Source of the DNA: Actinomycetota bacterium
GTDB lineage: Bacteria; Actinomycetota; Actinomycetes; Propionibacteriales; Propionibacteriaceae
Length of the DNA: 46,198 nucleotides
Reading direction: 5' to 3'
NCBI GenBank assembly: GCA_020161015.1
Contig: JAIUOT010000046.1
Span: 1 to 46,198, forward strand
Both the position numbers and the translations under genes were made by a program. Within the stretch, counting starts at the first letter, position 1; each line of letters begins with the position of its first letter. This document shows, piece after piece, positions 7,277 to 15,864 of the stretch. A model generated the notes under the pieces. It was not told where the DNA came from. It worked only from the letters and a program-made list of their open reading frames with translations, and ran no database searches.

Positions 7277-10200
7277 TCACACCAGCGCTGCGGCCATCGC
7301 CGTCCGCACCCGCTTGGCCGACACCGGGACGGCCGTCCCGAGCGCCTGGGCGAACAGCCCGACCCTCAGCTCCTCCAGCAACCACCCGATCCGCGCCACG
7401 GCGTCCGGCAGCGGCCCGGACGGGAAGCGGGCGCACAACCGCGCGTAGTCGTCCTCCAGCTCTGCGATGACGGCCAACCCCTCCGCCTCGTGCCGCGGGT
7501 TGCTCACCGAGGCGTCCAGCCGCCGCAGGATCGCCTTCAGGTAGGTCGGGAGACGCAGCCACGCGTCCGCCGGCGTGGCGGAGACGAAGCCCCGGTACAC
7601 CAGCCCGTCGAGCTGCTCGCGCACGTCGTCGCGGGTGTCCGGGCGCGTGTCGGGGAGCCGGCGCCGCGCGTCCCCCGCGAGCTGGAGGATCTCGCCCGTC
7701 CGCTCGACGGCCCGCTGCATCGCCGCCGCGGCGCCCGCGCGCACGGTGTCGGCGAGGCGCGCGAACGATTCCGCGTCCCGCACCGACGTCAGGCCGCCGA
7801 CCTCATCGGCGAGCTCACCGATCACCTTCAGCCGGGCGTCGGCGAGCAGGGCCGGCACGTCCGGGTACGGCGAGGTGGCCAGGGCCAGCTTCGTGGCGTT
7901 GCCCATGCGGGAGACCACCCACCGCGTGGGGTCGACGGTGGTCAGGGCGATCAGGCGACGCAGTCCGTTGCGGTGGGCGCGCCGGGCCGCGTCCTCGTCG
8001 GCGAAGACCTGGACGCCGACCCGGTCGGCCCGGTCCACGAGGGCGGGGAAGCCCGGCATCGGCCGGCTGATCCGCTCCGGCAGCGTGCCGAACTCCCAGG
8101 TCGTGGCGCCGGGATGGGTCAGGTGGCTGGCCGCGGCGTTGAGCGTGCTGCTGACCGCGGGCGCGAGCGTGGCGGACAGCTCGGCGAGGTCGCGGCCGAC
8201 GACCGGGTCGCTGCCCTCGGCCACCACCCGGAAGCGCACCCGCAGGTGGTCGGGCACCGCCTCCGGGCGCCAGGCGTCCGCCGGCACCTGCTCGCCAGTG
8301 AGGGCCAGCACCGCACGACCGAGCGCGGTCCACAGCTGCTCGTCGGACGCGCCGGGGTGCGCGGCCAGCCACTCCAGGGCACGGCGGGCGGTGTCCGGAG
8401 CGGGCACCAGCCGGGTCCGCAGCGCCTTGGGGAGGGCACGGATGAGCTCCGTGGCGACCTCCGCGCGCAGCCCCGGCACCTGCCAGGTGAAGGCCGCAGG
8501 GTCGAGGCTGGTCAGACGCGCCAGCGGGACGGTCACCGTCACGCCGTCGTGGCCGGCGCCGGGGTCGAAGGCGTAGTCCACCGGCAGCTCGGACCCACCG
8601 ACGGCCCAGGCGTCGGGGAACGCCCCGGTGTCGAGGTCGGCGTCCGGGGCGACCAAGTCGTCGATCGTGAGGTCGAGCAGGTGCTCGTCACGGCGCCGCG
8701 CGTCGCGCCACCAGCGGTCGAAGTGCGCGACCGTGACCACGTCCGCGGGGATCCGCGCGTCGTAGAACGCCGCGATGGCCGCGTCGTCGAGCAGGAGGTC
8801 GCGGCGGCGGTTGCGGTCCGCCAGTTGCTCCGCCTCTGCGCGCACGGCCTGGTTGCGCGCCCAGAAATGGTGGCGGGTGCGCCACTGTCCCTCCACCAGC
8901 GCCGAGGTGATGAAGACCTCGCGGGCGACCACCGGGTCGATCCGGGCGTAGCTCACCAGCCTCTGGGCCACCACGGGGACGCCGAGCAGGGTGACCCGCT
9001 CGTAGGCCACGCACTGGCCGCCGCGCGCCGACCAGTGCGGCTCGGAGTAGGTGTGCTTCAGCAGGTGCCCGCCCACCGCCTCGATCCACTCGGCCTCGAC
9101 CGGGGCGACCGTGCGCGCCCACAACCGGCTGGTCTCCACGAGTTCGACGGCCATCACCAGCGGCGGGTTCGTGCGGGCCGCGCTGGACCCGGGGTTGATC
9201 GCGAACCGCGCGCCGCGGGCCCCCAGGTACTCCGCCGGTCCCCGCCGCTTGCCGCGGGCTGGCCTGGCCATCGAGGCCTCGTCGAGGAGGCCGACGTGGG
9301 ACAGCAATCCGGCCAGCACCGCGGTGTGCACCCGGTCCATGCCGGCCGGCGCGTCGTTGCGGTGCAGCCCCACCTCGCCGCAGGCCTCACGCAGCTGCGT
9401 GTGCAGGTCCTGCCACTCGCGCACGCGGAGGAAGTTCAGGTACTCGGTGCGGCACAGCCGGCGGAACGCGTTGCCGGAGAGCTCCCTGCGACGCTCCCGC
9501 AGGTAGGTCCACAGCCGCCACAGCGCGGCGATGTCCGAGCCGTCGGGGGTCGGCTCCGCTGCCCCGTCCAGCGGGGCCCAGAAGCGGCGGTGGGCGGCGT
9601 CGGCCGCGGCCGTGTCGTCGGCGGGCCGCTCGCGGACGTCCGGGATCGCGATGCCGGCCACGATCGGCAGCACCTCGCGCAGGCAGCCCTGCCGGTCGGC
9701 CTCCACCAGCATCCGGCCCAGGCGGGGGTCGACCGGTAACCGGGCCAGCATGCGTCCGACCTTCGTGAGCCGCACCGTGCCGTGCGGCGTCCTCCCCCTG
9801 CCCTGTTCGATCGCGCCCAGCTCGGTGAGCAGCCGGAGGCCGTCGCGCACCTGGCCGGCGTCCGGGGGTTCGACGAACGGGAACCGCGTGATGTCGCCCA
9901 GGCCGGCGTCCGCCATCTGGAGGATGACCGAGGCGAGGTTCGTGCGCAGGATCTCGGGCTGGGTGAACTCCGGTCGCGAGGCGAAGTCGTCCTCGTCGTA
10001 GAGCCGGATGCACACGCCCGGCCCCAGGCGGCCACAGCGGCCGGCGCGCTGGTTCGCCGAGGCCTGCGAGATCGGCTCGATCGGCAGCCGCTGCACCTTG
10101 GTGCGCGCGGAGTAGCGGGAGATGCGGGCGAACCCGGGGTCGACGACGTACCGGATGCCCGGCACGGTGAGGGACGTCTCCGCCACGTTCGTGGCGAGCA

Positions 10201-11029
10201 CGATGCGCCGGCCGGTGTGCGGCGCGAAGACCCGGTGCTGCTCCGCGGCCGAGAGCCGGGCGTACAGGGGCACCACCTCGGTGAAGCGCAGCTGGAGGCC
10301 GGCGATCGCCTCCGCCGCGTCCCTGATCTCGCGCTCGCCGGAGAGGAAGACGAGGATGTCGCCGTCCAGCGAGGTGGACAGTTCGCTGACGGCGTCGCAG
10401 ATGGCGTCCACCTGGTCGCGGTCGCGTTCCTCCGCCGTCCCCACCACCGGCCGGTAGCGGACCTCGACGGGGTAGGTGCGCCCGGAGACCTCGATCACGG
10501 GGGCATCGTCGAAGTGCGCGGAGAAACGTGCAGTGTCGATGGTCGCCGAGGTGATGACGACCTTCAGGTCGGGGCGGCGCGGCAGCAACTGCTTGAGGTA
10601 GCCGAGCAGGAAGTCGATGTTGAGGCTGCGCTCGTGTGCCTCGTCGATGATGATCGTGTCGTAGCGGCGGAGGTCCCGGTCGTGCGAGATCTCCGCCAGC
10701 AGGATGCCGTCGGTCATCACCTTGACGCGGGTCTGGCGGCTGCGCTGGCTGGAGAAGCGCACCTGGAACCCGACCGTGGCGCCCAGCTCCTCCCCCAGCT
10801 CCTCGGCCATGCGGGCGGCGACGCTGCGGGCGGCGATCCGGCGCGGCTGCGTGTGGCCGATGCTCGTGCGCCCCGCCAGCAGGCAGATCTTCGGCAGCTG
10901 GGTGGTCTTGCCCGACCCGGTCTCGCCGGCCACCACCAGCACCTGGTGCGCGCGCAGGGCGTCACGGATCTCGTCCACGTGGGCCGAGATCGGCAACGCC
11001 TCGTCGAAGCGGATGGCCGGGGAGTTCAT
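7277..11029 (-). CDS. hrpA: ATP-dependent RNA helicase HrpA (DEAH box)
   Basis: A 1250-residue DEAH-box 3'-to-5' RNA helicase, the normal length for HrpA. Walker A is VVAGETGSGKTTQ near residue 35. The Walker B/DEAH motif is IIIDEAHERSLNIDF near residue 130. Motif III is SATID. The second RecA-like domain has ATNVAETSLTVPG and QRAGRCGR. Helicase-associated (HA2) and OB-fold regions follow, then a long C-terminal HrpA-specific region (DUF3418). HrpA acts on structured RNA and, in E. coli, rescues stalled ribosomes. Start ATG at 11029. It appears monocistronic and ends at a strong terminator. Confidence 0.95.
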   Translation of the reverse strand: MNSPAIRFDEALPISAHVDEIRDALRAHQVLVVAGETGSGKTTQLPKICLLAGRTSIGHTQPRRIAARSVAARMAEELGEELGATVGFQVRFSSQRSRQTRVKVMTDGILLAEISHDRDLRRYDTIIIDEAHERSLNIDFLLGYLKQLLPRRPDLKVVITSATIDTARFSAHFDDAPVIEVSGRTYPVEVRYRPVVGTAEERDRDQVDAICDAVSELSTSLDGDILVFLSGEREIRDAAEAIAGLQLRFTEVVPLYARLSAAEQHRVFAPHTGRRIVLATNVAETSLTVPGIRYVVDPGFARISRYSARTKVQRLPIEPISQASANQRAGRCGRLGPGVCIRLYDEDDFASRPEFTQPEILRTNLASVILQMADAGLGDITRFPFVEPPDAGQVRDGLRLLTELGAIEQGRGRTPHGTVRLTKVGRMLARLPVDPRLGRMLVEADRQGCLREVLPIVAGIAIPDVRERPADDTAAADAAHRRFWAPLDGAAEPTPDGSDIAALWRLWTYLRERRRELSGNAFRRLCRTEYLNFLRVREWQDLHTQLREACGEVGLHRNDAPAGMDRVHTAVLAGLLSHVGLLDEASMARPARGKRRGPAEYLGARGARFAINPGSSAARTNPPLVMAVELVETSRLWARTVAPVEAEWIEAVGGHLLKHTYSEPHWSARGGQCVAYERVTLLGVPVVAQRLVSYARIDPVVAREVFITSALVEGQWRTRHHFWARNQAVRAEAEQLADRNRRRDLLLDDAAIAAFYDARIPADVVTVAHFDRWWRDARRRDEHLLDLTIDDLVAPDADLDTGAFPDAWAVGGSELPVDYAFDPGAGHDGVTVTVPLARLTSLDPAAFTWQVPGLRAEVATELIRALPKALRTRLVPAPDTARRALEWLAAHPGASDEQLWTALGRAVLALTGEQVPADAWRPEAVPDHLRVRFRVVAEGSDPVVGRDLAELSATLAPAVSSTLNAAASHLTHPGATTWEFGTLPERISRPMPGFPALVDRADRVGVQVFADEDAARRAHRNGLRRLIALTTVDPTRWVVSRMGNATKLALATSPYPDVPALLADARLKVIGELADEVGGLTSVRDAESFARLADTVRAGAAAAMQRAVERTGEILQLAGDARRRLPDTRPDTRDDVREQLDGLVYRGFVSATPADAWLRLPTYLKAILRRLDASVSNPRHEAEGLAVIAELEDDYARLCARFPSGPLPDAVARIGWLLEELRVGLFAQALGTAVPVSAKRVRTAMAAALV

Positions 11030-11066
11030 AGCCGGCCAATACTACGGGGCCGACGCGACGGGGGCG

Positions 11067-11966
11067 TCAGGACCCGTGGCTGTCCTTCGGCCGGATGACC
11101 ACGATCGGGCAGCGCCCGTGGCTCATCAGGCCCCGGATCAGGCCGCCCACGGAGTAGGTCGGGAAGGACGCGTGCACCTCGAGCACGAGCGCGTCGAGCT
11201 CCTCGGCCCGGGCGGTGAGCACGTCCAGCGGGTTGCCGTAGGACACCTCGAGCTCGACCTCGACCTCCGGGTAGTCCTCGGTGATCTCCGAGACCATGTC
11301 GACCATGCGGGCCCGGGTGACCTCGACCGCCTTCTGCTCCTGCTCGGCCGTCGGGTGCCCCGCGCTGAACCAGCGTCCCTGGGGAGCGCGGCAGACGCTG
11401 ATCACCACGACCCGGCCGCCGTGGGCACGGCATTCGCCGAGCGCCCACTCCAGGGCCACCGCGCCGCGGGCGGAGGTGTCCACGGCCACGCCGATGACGC
11501 CCGCGGGCTGCTCGCGCTGGAGGTTGTCGACGGAGACGACCACGACCGGGCAGTGCGCCGCGCCGACGGTGCCGACAGCGGTCGACCCGATGAACGCCTT
11601 CTCGCCCGTGCCGCCGGACGTGCGTCCGACGACCACGAGGGACGCCTCGTTGCTCATCCGGGTGAGGGCTGCCGCCGGGTTCCCGAGGACGACCTCGGTG
11701 CGCACCCGGGTGCGCGCGAGCCCGGACGCGACCGCCTCGGCCACCCCGGTCGCCAGCATCTCGGCCGCGCCCTCCTTGATCTGCTCGGGGTCGAAGACCA
11801 CGCCCCAGGCGCTGTTCAGGACGGTGTCGTCCACCGCGTGCATGAGCACGAGCTCTGCCTCACGCAGCAGCGCCTCCCGCACGCCGTGGGCGAGCGCGCG
11901 GAAGGAGTCCTCCGAGCCGTCGAAGCCGACGACGATCCGGGCCGGGCCCAGGTACGGAACGAGCAT
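11067..11966 (-). CDS. Tandem universal stress protein (two UspA domains)
   Basis: A 299-residue protein with two Usp folds, about residues 8-145 and 150-297. The first begins with ARIVVGFDGSEDSFRAL. It keeps the ATP-site pattern VVGRTSGGTGEKAFIGSTA, so it probably binds ATP. The second (VIGVAVDTSARGAVALEWAL) has VLEVHASFPTYSVGG where the G-x2-G motif is expected, so its nucleotide site looks degenerate. Start chosen at ATG 11966 because AGGAG lies 6 bases upstream; the TTG at 11972 is the alternative. It begins 2 bases after the TGA of the upstream flavin-fold gene, so the two are translationally coupled and probably respond to the same stress. Confidence 0.88.
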   Translation of the reverse strand: MLVPYLGPARIVVGFDGSEDSFRALAHGVREALLREAELVLMHAVDDTVLNSAWGVVFDPEQIKEGAAEMLATGVAEAVASGLARTRVRTEVVLGNPAAALTRMSNEASLVVVGRTSGGTGEKAFIGSTAVGTVGAAHCPVVVVSVDNLQREQPAGVIGVAVDTSARGAVALEWALGECRAHGGRVVVISVCRAPQGRWFSAGHPTAEQEQKAVEVTRARMVDMVSEITEDYPEVEVELEVSYGNPLDVLTARAEELDALVLEVHASFPTYSVGGLIRGLMSHGRCPIVVIRPKDSHGS

Positions 11967-11968
11967 GC

Positions 11969-12367
11969 TCAACTCCTCGGGAGGTCGGCCGAGACGGCTC
12001 GGCCGGAATAGGAGAGTGGGGTGATGACGACGGTCAGGTCGCGGCGACCGGGCGCCCAGGGCGCGGGGAGCCGGACGTCGTCCGCGCCTGCACTCGACGC
12101 GTCACCCCGGACCAGGACGCTCCAGCCGGTCGCGGTCGGGACGTCGATGTCGTCGACCTCGAACGCCACGCGCACCGTCCCGGCCAGCTCGCCGAGCACG
12201 GAGCCGGGGCTGACCCGGAAGTAGATGCGTTCGCCGGAGACGGCGTAGGTGACCGGAAGGACCTGCAGCCCCTCCGCCGACAACCAGCAGACGCGGCCGA
12301 CGCTGTGGCCGCGCACCAGATGTCGGCATTCGTCCCCCGACAAGCGGGTGAAGTGGCCGGTGTCCAT
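11969..12367 (-). CDS. Pyridoxamine 5'-phosphate oxidase-like flavin-fold protein
   Basis: A 132-residue split-barrel protein of the PNPOx-like family often found beside Usp genes in actinobacteria. Typical features are HLVRGHSVGRVCWLSAEGLQVLPVTYAV (residues 17-44) and the strand-rich body GSVLGELAGTVRVAFEVDDID, followed by GWSVLVRG. Such proteins bind FMN, F420 or heme; which one cannot be told here. Start chosen at ATG 12367, where the domain begins and a TAGCAT -10 box lies 8 bases away, rather than the GTG at 12397. It is the upstream partner of the universal stress protein. Confidence 0.8.
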   Translation of the reverse strand: MDTGHFTRLSGDECRHLVRGHSVGRVCWLSAEGLQVLPVTYAVSGERIYFRVSPGSVLGELAGTVRVAFEVDDIDVPTATGWSVLVRGDASSAGADDVRLPAPWAPGRRDLTVVITPLSYSGRAVSADLPRS

Positions 12368-12374
12368 CGCGCGC

Positions 12375-12380
12375 ATGCTA
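12375..12380 (-). promoter_or_regulatory. -10 box (TAGCAT) of the flavin-fold/Usp operon
   Basis: TAGCAT (12380 to 12375) ends 8 bases before ATG 12367. The mRNA would be leaderless or carry one extra base. Confidence 0.4.
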
Positions 12381-12442
12381 GCCGGTCGCGGGGTCACCCG
12401 AGGCGGGAACCGCCGAAGACGCAGGCACTTCTTCGCGTCCCT

Positions 12443-13378
12443 TCAGCGCAGCCACGTGGACGCCGCGACGATCACCGGGATCGAGGCGATCGTGGAGACG
12501 AAGATGGCGTCACGCGCCAGGAGCGTGCGGACGTGGTACCTGCTGGCGATCAGGTAGATGTTCTGGGCGGTCGGCAGGGCGGCGATCACCGTCACCGCCA
12601 GCAGGTCCGGCGGGCCGAGGTGGAACACGCCCGCGCCGAGCGCCAGCGCGATCGCCGGCTGGAGGAGCACCTTCAGCGGCGCCACCAGGGCGAGCTCCCC
12701 CGCGTGCGGGCCGCGCCCCGGAGCCGGGTCGAGGCGCAGCGAGATGCCGAAGGCGATCAGCATCGCCGGGACCGCCAGCTGGCCCACCATCTCCACCGGC
12801 CGCCACACCAGGTCTGGCACCGGGACGTGGAGGGCGTTCACCACCAGGCCGGCCAGCGTCGCGACGGTCAGCGGGTTGCGCACCGGCAGCGTCACGTACT
12901 TCGACCAGGACAGGCGGCGTCCGTCCGCGCGGGCGGCGGCGAGGTCGAGCAGCGCCAACCCGACCGGCTGGAGCAGCCCGACCTGGATCAGCAGGATGGG
13001 CGCCATCCAGGTCATGTCGCCGAGCACGTACGCAGCGACGGGCAGGCCGAGGTTGCCAGCGTTGGTGTAGACCGAGCACAACGTCCCGACGACGCGATCG
13101 GCCAGCCCGGCACGGCCGAGCAGAACCCGGGCGGCCACGAGGTAGACCGCCGCGGTGAGGACGATCGCCAGTGCAGAGACCACCAGCGTGCCGCTGAAGA
13201 GGTGCCCGAGATCCGCCCGGGAGACCAGGCCGAGCAGGAGCGCCGGGGAGGCGACGGTGAAGGCGAGCCGCGACAGCATCCGGCGGTGCTGCTCGGTGAG
13301 GACGCGGAGGTGGGCGACCACCCAGCCGACCCCGATCACCGACCAGATGGTGAGGTATCCGCTGAGGGCTGCCTGCAC
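12443..13378 (-). CDS. AEC-family (auxin efflux carrier) permease
   Basis: A 311-residue integral membrane protein with about ten hydrophobic segments, matching AEC/malonate-type transporters. Diagnostic stretches are YTNAGNLGLPVAAYVLG (residues ~103-119) and AMLIAFGISLRL, with the broken-helix Pro/Gly pattern of the family and ALPTAQNIYLIASRY near the C-terminus. Members export or import small organic acids or amino-acid derivatives; the substrate here is unknown. GTG start at 13378 with a -10 box 7 bases away. It is divergent from the acyltransferase-3 gene, with 90 bases between them. Confidence 0.9.
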   Translation of the reverse strand: MQAALSGYLTIWSVIGVGWVVAHLRVLTEQHRRMLSRLAFTVASPALLLGLVSRADLGHLFSGTLVVSALAIVLTAAVYLVAARVLLGRAGLADRVVGTLCSVYTNAGNLGLPVAAYVLGDMTWMAPILLIQVGLLQPVGLALLDLAAARADGRRLSWSKYVTLPVRNPLTVATLAGLVVNALHVPVPDLVWRPVEMVGQLAVPAMLIAFGISLRLDPAPGRGPHAGELALVAPLKVLLQPAIALALGAGVFHLGPPDLLAVTVIAALPTAQNIYLIASRYHVRTLLARDAIFVSTIASIPVIVAASTWLR

Positions 13379-13384
13379 GGCGTC

Positions 13385-13390
13385 AGGGTA
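13385..13390 (-). promoter_or_regulatory. -10 box (TACCCT) of the AEC permease gene, leaderless
   Basis: TACCCT (13390 to 13385) ends 7 bases before the GTG at 13378; no ribosome site is seen. Confidence 0.5.
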
Positions 13391-13456
13391 GGCCCGCGCG
13401 GGCAGGGACGCCGTCCCGGGTTCTCAGGGCGGGACGGAAGCCCGTCCGCGGGTGCC

Positions 13457-13462
13457 TACGAT
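13457..13462 (+). promoter_or_regulatory. -10 box (TACGAT) of the acyltransferase gene, leaderless
   Basis: TACGAT ends 7 bases before GTG 13469. This decides the start: the GTG six bases earlier would lie within the promoter's discriminator. Confidence 0.5.
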
Positions 13463-13468
13463 GTGCCG

Positions 13469-14731
13469 GTGCCCCGCCGCAACCACCTGATCGACCTCGC
13501 ACGCATCGGCTCGATGCTGATCGTCGTGGTCTTCCACGCGCTGCTGTGGCAGGTCCTCCTCGTCGACGGGCAGGTGCGGGTGGTGCCGTGGGCTCCCGGG
13601 CCGGTGCTGTGGGCGATCAGCTGGGTGGCCACGATCATCCCGGTCTTCTTCGTCGCCGCGGGCTACGCCAACGCCGTCGTGGTCGACACCTGGCGCGCCT
13701 CCGGCACCTCCTACGGAGCGTTCCTGACCCTGCGCGGCAGCCGGCTGCTCGGACCCATGTCGTTCTTCCTCATCGTGTTCACCGCCATCGGCACCGCTGC
13801 GGCGTGGGCCGGCTGGCTGCCCGAGGCGGCGGCGCTCAGCCGGCAGTTCGCCCAGCTCCTGTGGTTCGCGGTGGTCTACCAGCTGCTGCTGGCGGCGGCG
13901 CCGCTCGCGGTCCGGCTGCACGACCGGTTCGGCGGGTGGGTGATGGTGCCGCTGCTCGCCGGGGTGGTCGCGGTCGACGCCGCCGTCCGGCTGACCGGCG
14001 ACCTCGGCCTCCAGTGGCTGAACCTCGCCTTCGCCTGGCCGCTGGCCCACCAGTGGGGCATCGCCTACCACCGTGGCTGGTTCCGCACCTGGCCGGCCGG
14101 GCGGCTCGTCGGTGTCATCGCGGCCTGCGCCGCGGTGATCGCCGTGCTGGTCACGGCTCTCGGGTACCCGCCCGCAGCGGTCGCGTGGGCCGACGTGCTG
14201 GTGGCGAACCTGCTCCCGCCCACGCTGGCCATCGTCGCCCTCGGCCTCGCGCAGACCAGCGTGCTGGCGCTCCTAGAGCGGGCCGGCGTGGCGGCGCGGG
14301 TGGGCGAGGGCACCGCCCGGGCGATCCGGGTGGCCAACGCGCTGCTGCTCACCACCTACCTGTGGCACATCCCCGCGATCGTGGTCTCCGCCGGAGCCCT
14401 CGTCGGGCTCTCGCTGCTGCTGCCGTCCGTCGCGCCGGTGCTGATGAACCCCCTCCTGCTCGTCGTCGTGGTCGTGGCGGTCGTCGTCCTGGTGGTGCCG
14501 CTGATCGCGCGCGCAGAACTCCGCCTGATCCCCCGCCCGGGCCCCGGCACCCCCCGGCCGGGATGGGCCGAGGCCGGCTACGCGCTGTTCACCGCCGGCA
14601 CCTGGGCGGTGTGGCAGCTGGGGGCGGTGCTCCACCCCGGCGACCTCCCCGGCGCCCTCGCCGTCCTCGCGTTCGCCGCGGGCGTCCTCGCCCTCCGCAG
14701 GGCCACGACGTTGACCGTCCACGTACACTGA
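13469..14731 (+). CDS. Acyltransferase 3 family membrane protein
   Basis: A 420-residue polytopic protein of the acyltransferase-3 (OafA/WecH-like) superfamily with about ten membrane segments. The N-terminal signature HLIDLARIGSMLIVVVFHAL holds the conserved R-x10-H of the active region (Arg12, His22 or nearby). Further support comes from FFVAAGYANAVV, a basic loop with LRGSRLL, and TTYLWHIPAIVV late in the protein. These enzymes move acyl groups from acyl-CoA to sugars or lipids on the outer face of the membrane. GTG start at 13469. The DedA-like gene follows 27 bases later on the same strand. Confidence 0.85.
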   Translation: MPRRNHLIDLARIGSMLIVVVFHALLWQVLLVDGQVRVVPWAPGPVLWAISWVATIIPVFFVAAGYANAVVVDTWRASGTSYGAFLTLRGSRLLGPMSFFLIVFTAIGTAAAWAGWLPEAAALSRQFAQLLWFAVVYQLLLAAAPLAVRLHDRFGGWVMVPLLAGVVAVDAAVRLTGDLGLQWLNLAFAWPLAHQWGIAYHRGWFRTWPAGRLVGVIAACAAVIAVLVTALGYPPAAVAWADVLVANLLPPTLAIVALGLAQTSVLALLERAGVAARVGEGTARAIRVANALLLTTYLWHIPAIVVSAGALVGLSLLLPSVAPVLMNPLLLVVVVVAVVVLVVPLIARAELRLIPRPGPGTPRPGWAEAGYALFTAGTWAVWQLGAVLHPGDLPGALAVLAFAAGVLALRRATTLTVHVH

Positions 14732-14758
14732 CCTCTCCGCAACACATCTGGAGGTCGC

Positions 14759-15268
14759 GTGGATCCGACCAGCTGGAACCTCCCGTTCCCGGCGATCGTC
14801 GCGGCCCTGTTCGTCATCGTGATGTTCCGGGCGAACGGCACCTACTGGCTGGGACGGCTCGGTTCGGCAGGAGCGCGGCGCACCCGCCTCGCCCGGCTCA
14901 TGGACTCCCCCGGCTACCTGCGGGCCACCGAGCGCATCGACCGCTTCGGCCCCCCGGTGGTGGCGGTCTCGTTCCTGACCATCGGCTTCCAGACCGTGGC
15001 GAACCTTGCCGCCGGTGCCACCGGCATGCGCCTTCGCCACTACCTGCCGGCGGTGACCATCGGCTCGGTCGCCTGGGCGCTGCTCTACGCGACGCTCGGC
15101 ACCGTGGGTGTCGACATCCTCGGCCGGCTCTACGAGCGGTCCCCCGTGCTGGCGGTGGGCGCGGTGGTGGTCGCGGCGCTCGCGATCGCCGGGTACCTCG
15201 TGTGGGAGTTCCGTCGTCAGGGGCAGCAGGACCGCGTCCCACAGCCCGGTGACAGCCCCGTCGCATAG
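14759..15268 (+). CDS. Short DedA/VTT-domain-like membrane protein
   Basis: A 169-residue membrane protein with about four hydrophobic segments. It has the later half of a DedA (SNARE-associated/VTT) domain: RIDRFGPPVVAVSFLTIGFQ, NLAAGATGM and RLRHYLPAVTIGSVAWALLY. DedA proteins help recycle undecaprenyl phosphate or flip phospholipids. This one lacks the long N-terminal half of classical members, like other short actinobacterial homologues. GTG start at 14759 with GGAGG at 14750-14754. It may be co-transcribed with the acyltransferase, which would suit an envelope role; that is inference. Confidence 0.75.
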   Translation: MDPTSWNLPFPAIVAALFVIVMFRANGTYWLGRLGSAGARRTRLARLMDSPGYLRATERIDRFGPPVVAVSFLTIGFQTVANLAAGATGMRLRHYLPAVTIGSVAWALLYATLGTVGVDILGRLYERSPVLAVGAVVVAALAIAGYLVWEFRRQGQQDRVPQPGDSPVA

Positions 15269-15271
15269 CAT
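15266..15271 (+). promoter_or_regulatory. -10 box (TAGCAT) before the 75-residue ORF, leaderless
   Basis: TAGCAT overlaps the DedA-like gene's stop codon and ends 7 bases before ATG 15278. Confidence 0.5.
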
Positions 15272-15277
15272 CGGGCC

Positions 15278-15505
15278 ATGGCCGAGACCAGGAAGTACGA
15301 CCCCGCCGCCGGCAACGCCATCGCGCAGGCCCTGAGGGCCGCCATGGGCGAGCCCGTCCGTCCGAGCGAGCCGGGGCGCGGTGCCGCGCCGCGCGCGGCC
15401 GCGCCCGACGCCGCGGCACCCGTGGTGACCACGTCCTGGCTCTCGCTCACCGTCACCGCTCCCACCGATGCGGACACCACCGGGGATGACGAGCAGGAAG
15501 GCTGA
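15278..15505 (+). CDS. 75-residue hypothetical protein, Ala/Pro/Thr-rich
   Basis: A small soluble protein of unknown function. Residues 1-24 (starting MAETRKYDPAAGNAIAQ, then ALRAAMGE) look like a short ordered helix. The rest is Ala/Pro-rich with a Thr-containing hydrophobic stretch (VVTTSWLSLTVTAP) and an acidic tail. No family is recognised. It is flanked by a DedA-like gene 9 bases upstream and a DUF1905 gene 13 bases downstream. A -10 box with leaderless spacing supports the start. Confidence 0.55.
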   Translation: MAETRKYDPAAGNAIAQALRAAMGEPVRPSEPGRGAAPRAAAPDAAAPVVTTSWLSLTVTAPTDADTTGDDEQEG

Positions 15506-15518
15506 TCCCGGGGGCCCG

Positions 15519-15815
15519 ATGGGACGCCCGGAGCACTTCTCCGCACCGTTGTGGTGCGTCGCCGACGGCACGTGGCGCTTCGTCACCCTGCCGGAGGAGA
15601 TGTCCGAGGTCATCCGCTTCGAGTCCGGGCCGCCGCGCGGCTTCGGCTCCGTGCGCGTCGAGGTCACGATCGGCGCGACGACGTGGCGTACGTCGGTGTT
15701 CCCGTCCGCGGGCGGCGGCCCCTACGTGCTGCCGGTGAAGGCGGCCGTCCGGCGGGCGGAGGACCTCGGGGACGGGGAGACCGTCACAGTCACCCTCCGG
15801 ACCCTCGACAACTGA
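15519..15815 (+). CDS. DUF1905 domain protein
   Basis: A 98-residue beta-barrel-type protein covering one DUF1905 domain. The typical order is visible: FSAPLWCVADGTWRFVTLP, then RGFGSVRVEVTIGATTW-RTSVFP and YVLPVKAAVRRAEDL, with a final GETVTVTLRTLDN. Function is unknown for the family. I chose ATG 15519, which places the domain near the start. ATG 15486 (11 more residues, 20-base overlap with the previous gene) is the alternative. A bidirectional terminator lies immediately after the stop. Confidence 0.85.
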   Translation: MGRPEHFSAPLWCVADGTWRFVTLPEEMSEVIRFESGPPRGFGSVRVEVTIGATTWRTSVFPSAGGGPYVLPVKAAVRRAEDLGDGETVTVTLRTLDN

Positions 15816-15817
15816 GA

Positions 15818-15849
15818 ACGGCCGGCCGGACCGAGGTCCGACCGGCCGT
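15818..15849. terminator. Bidirectional terminator between DUF1905 gene and nrdJ
   Basis: 14-base arms 15818-15831 and 15836-15849 (ACGGCCGGCCGGAC against GTCCGACCGGCCGT) have one mismatched pair and a CGAG tetraloop. They lie between two converging stop codons. Confidence 0.8.
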
Positions 15850-15864
15850 CCGCGTTCCCGACGA

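Noticed and set aside
12330-12345. A second PafBC-type promoter (TTGTCGGGG on the minus strand)
   Set aside because: It lies inside the flavin-fold gene and no TANNNT follows at the required 8-base distance.
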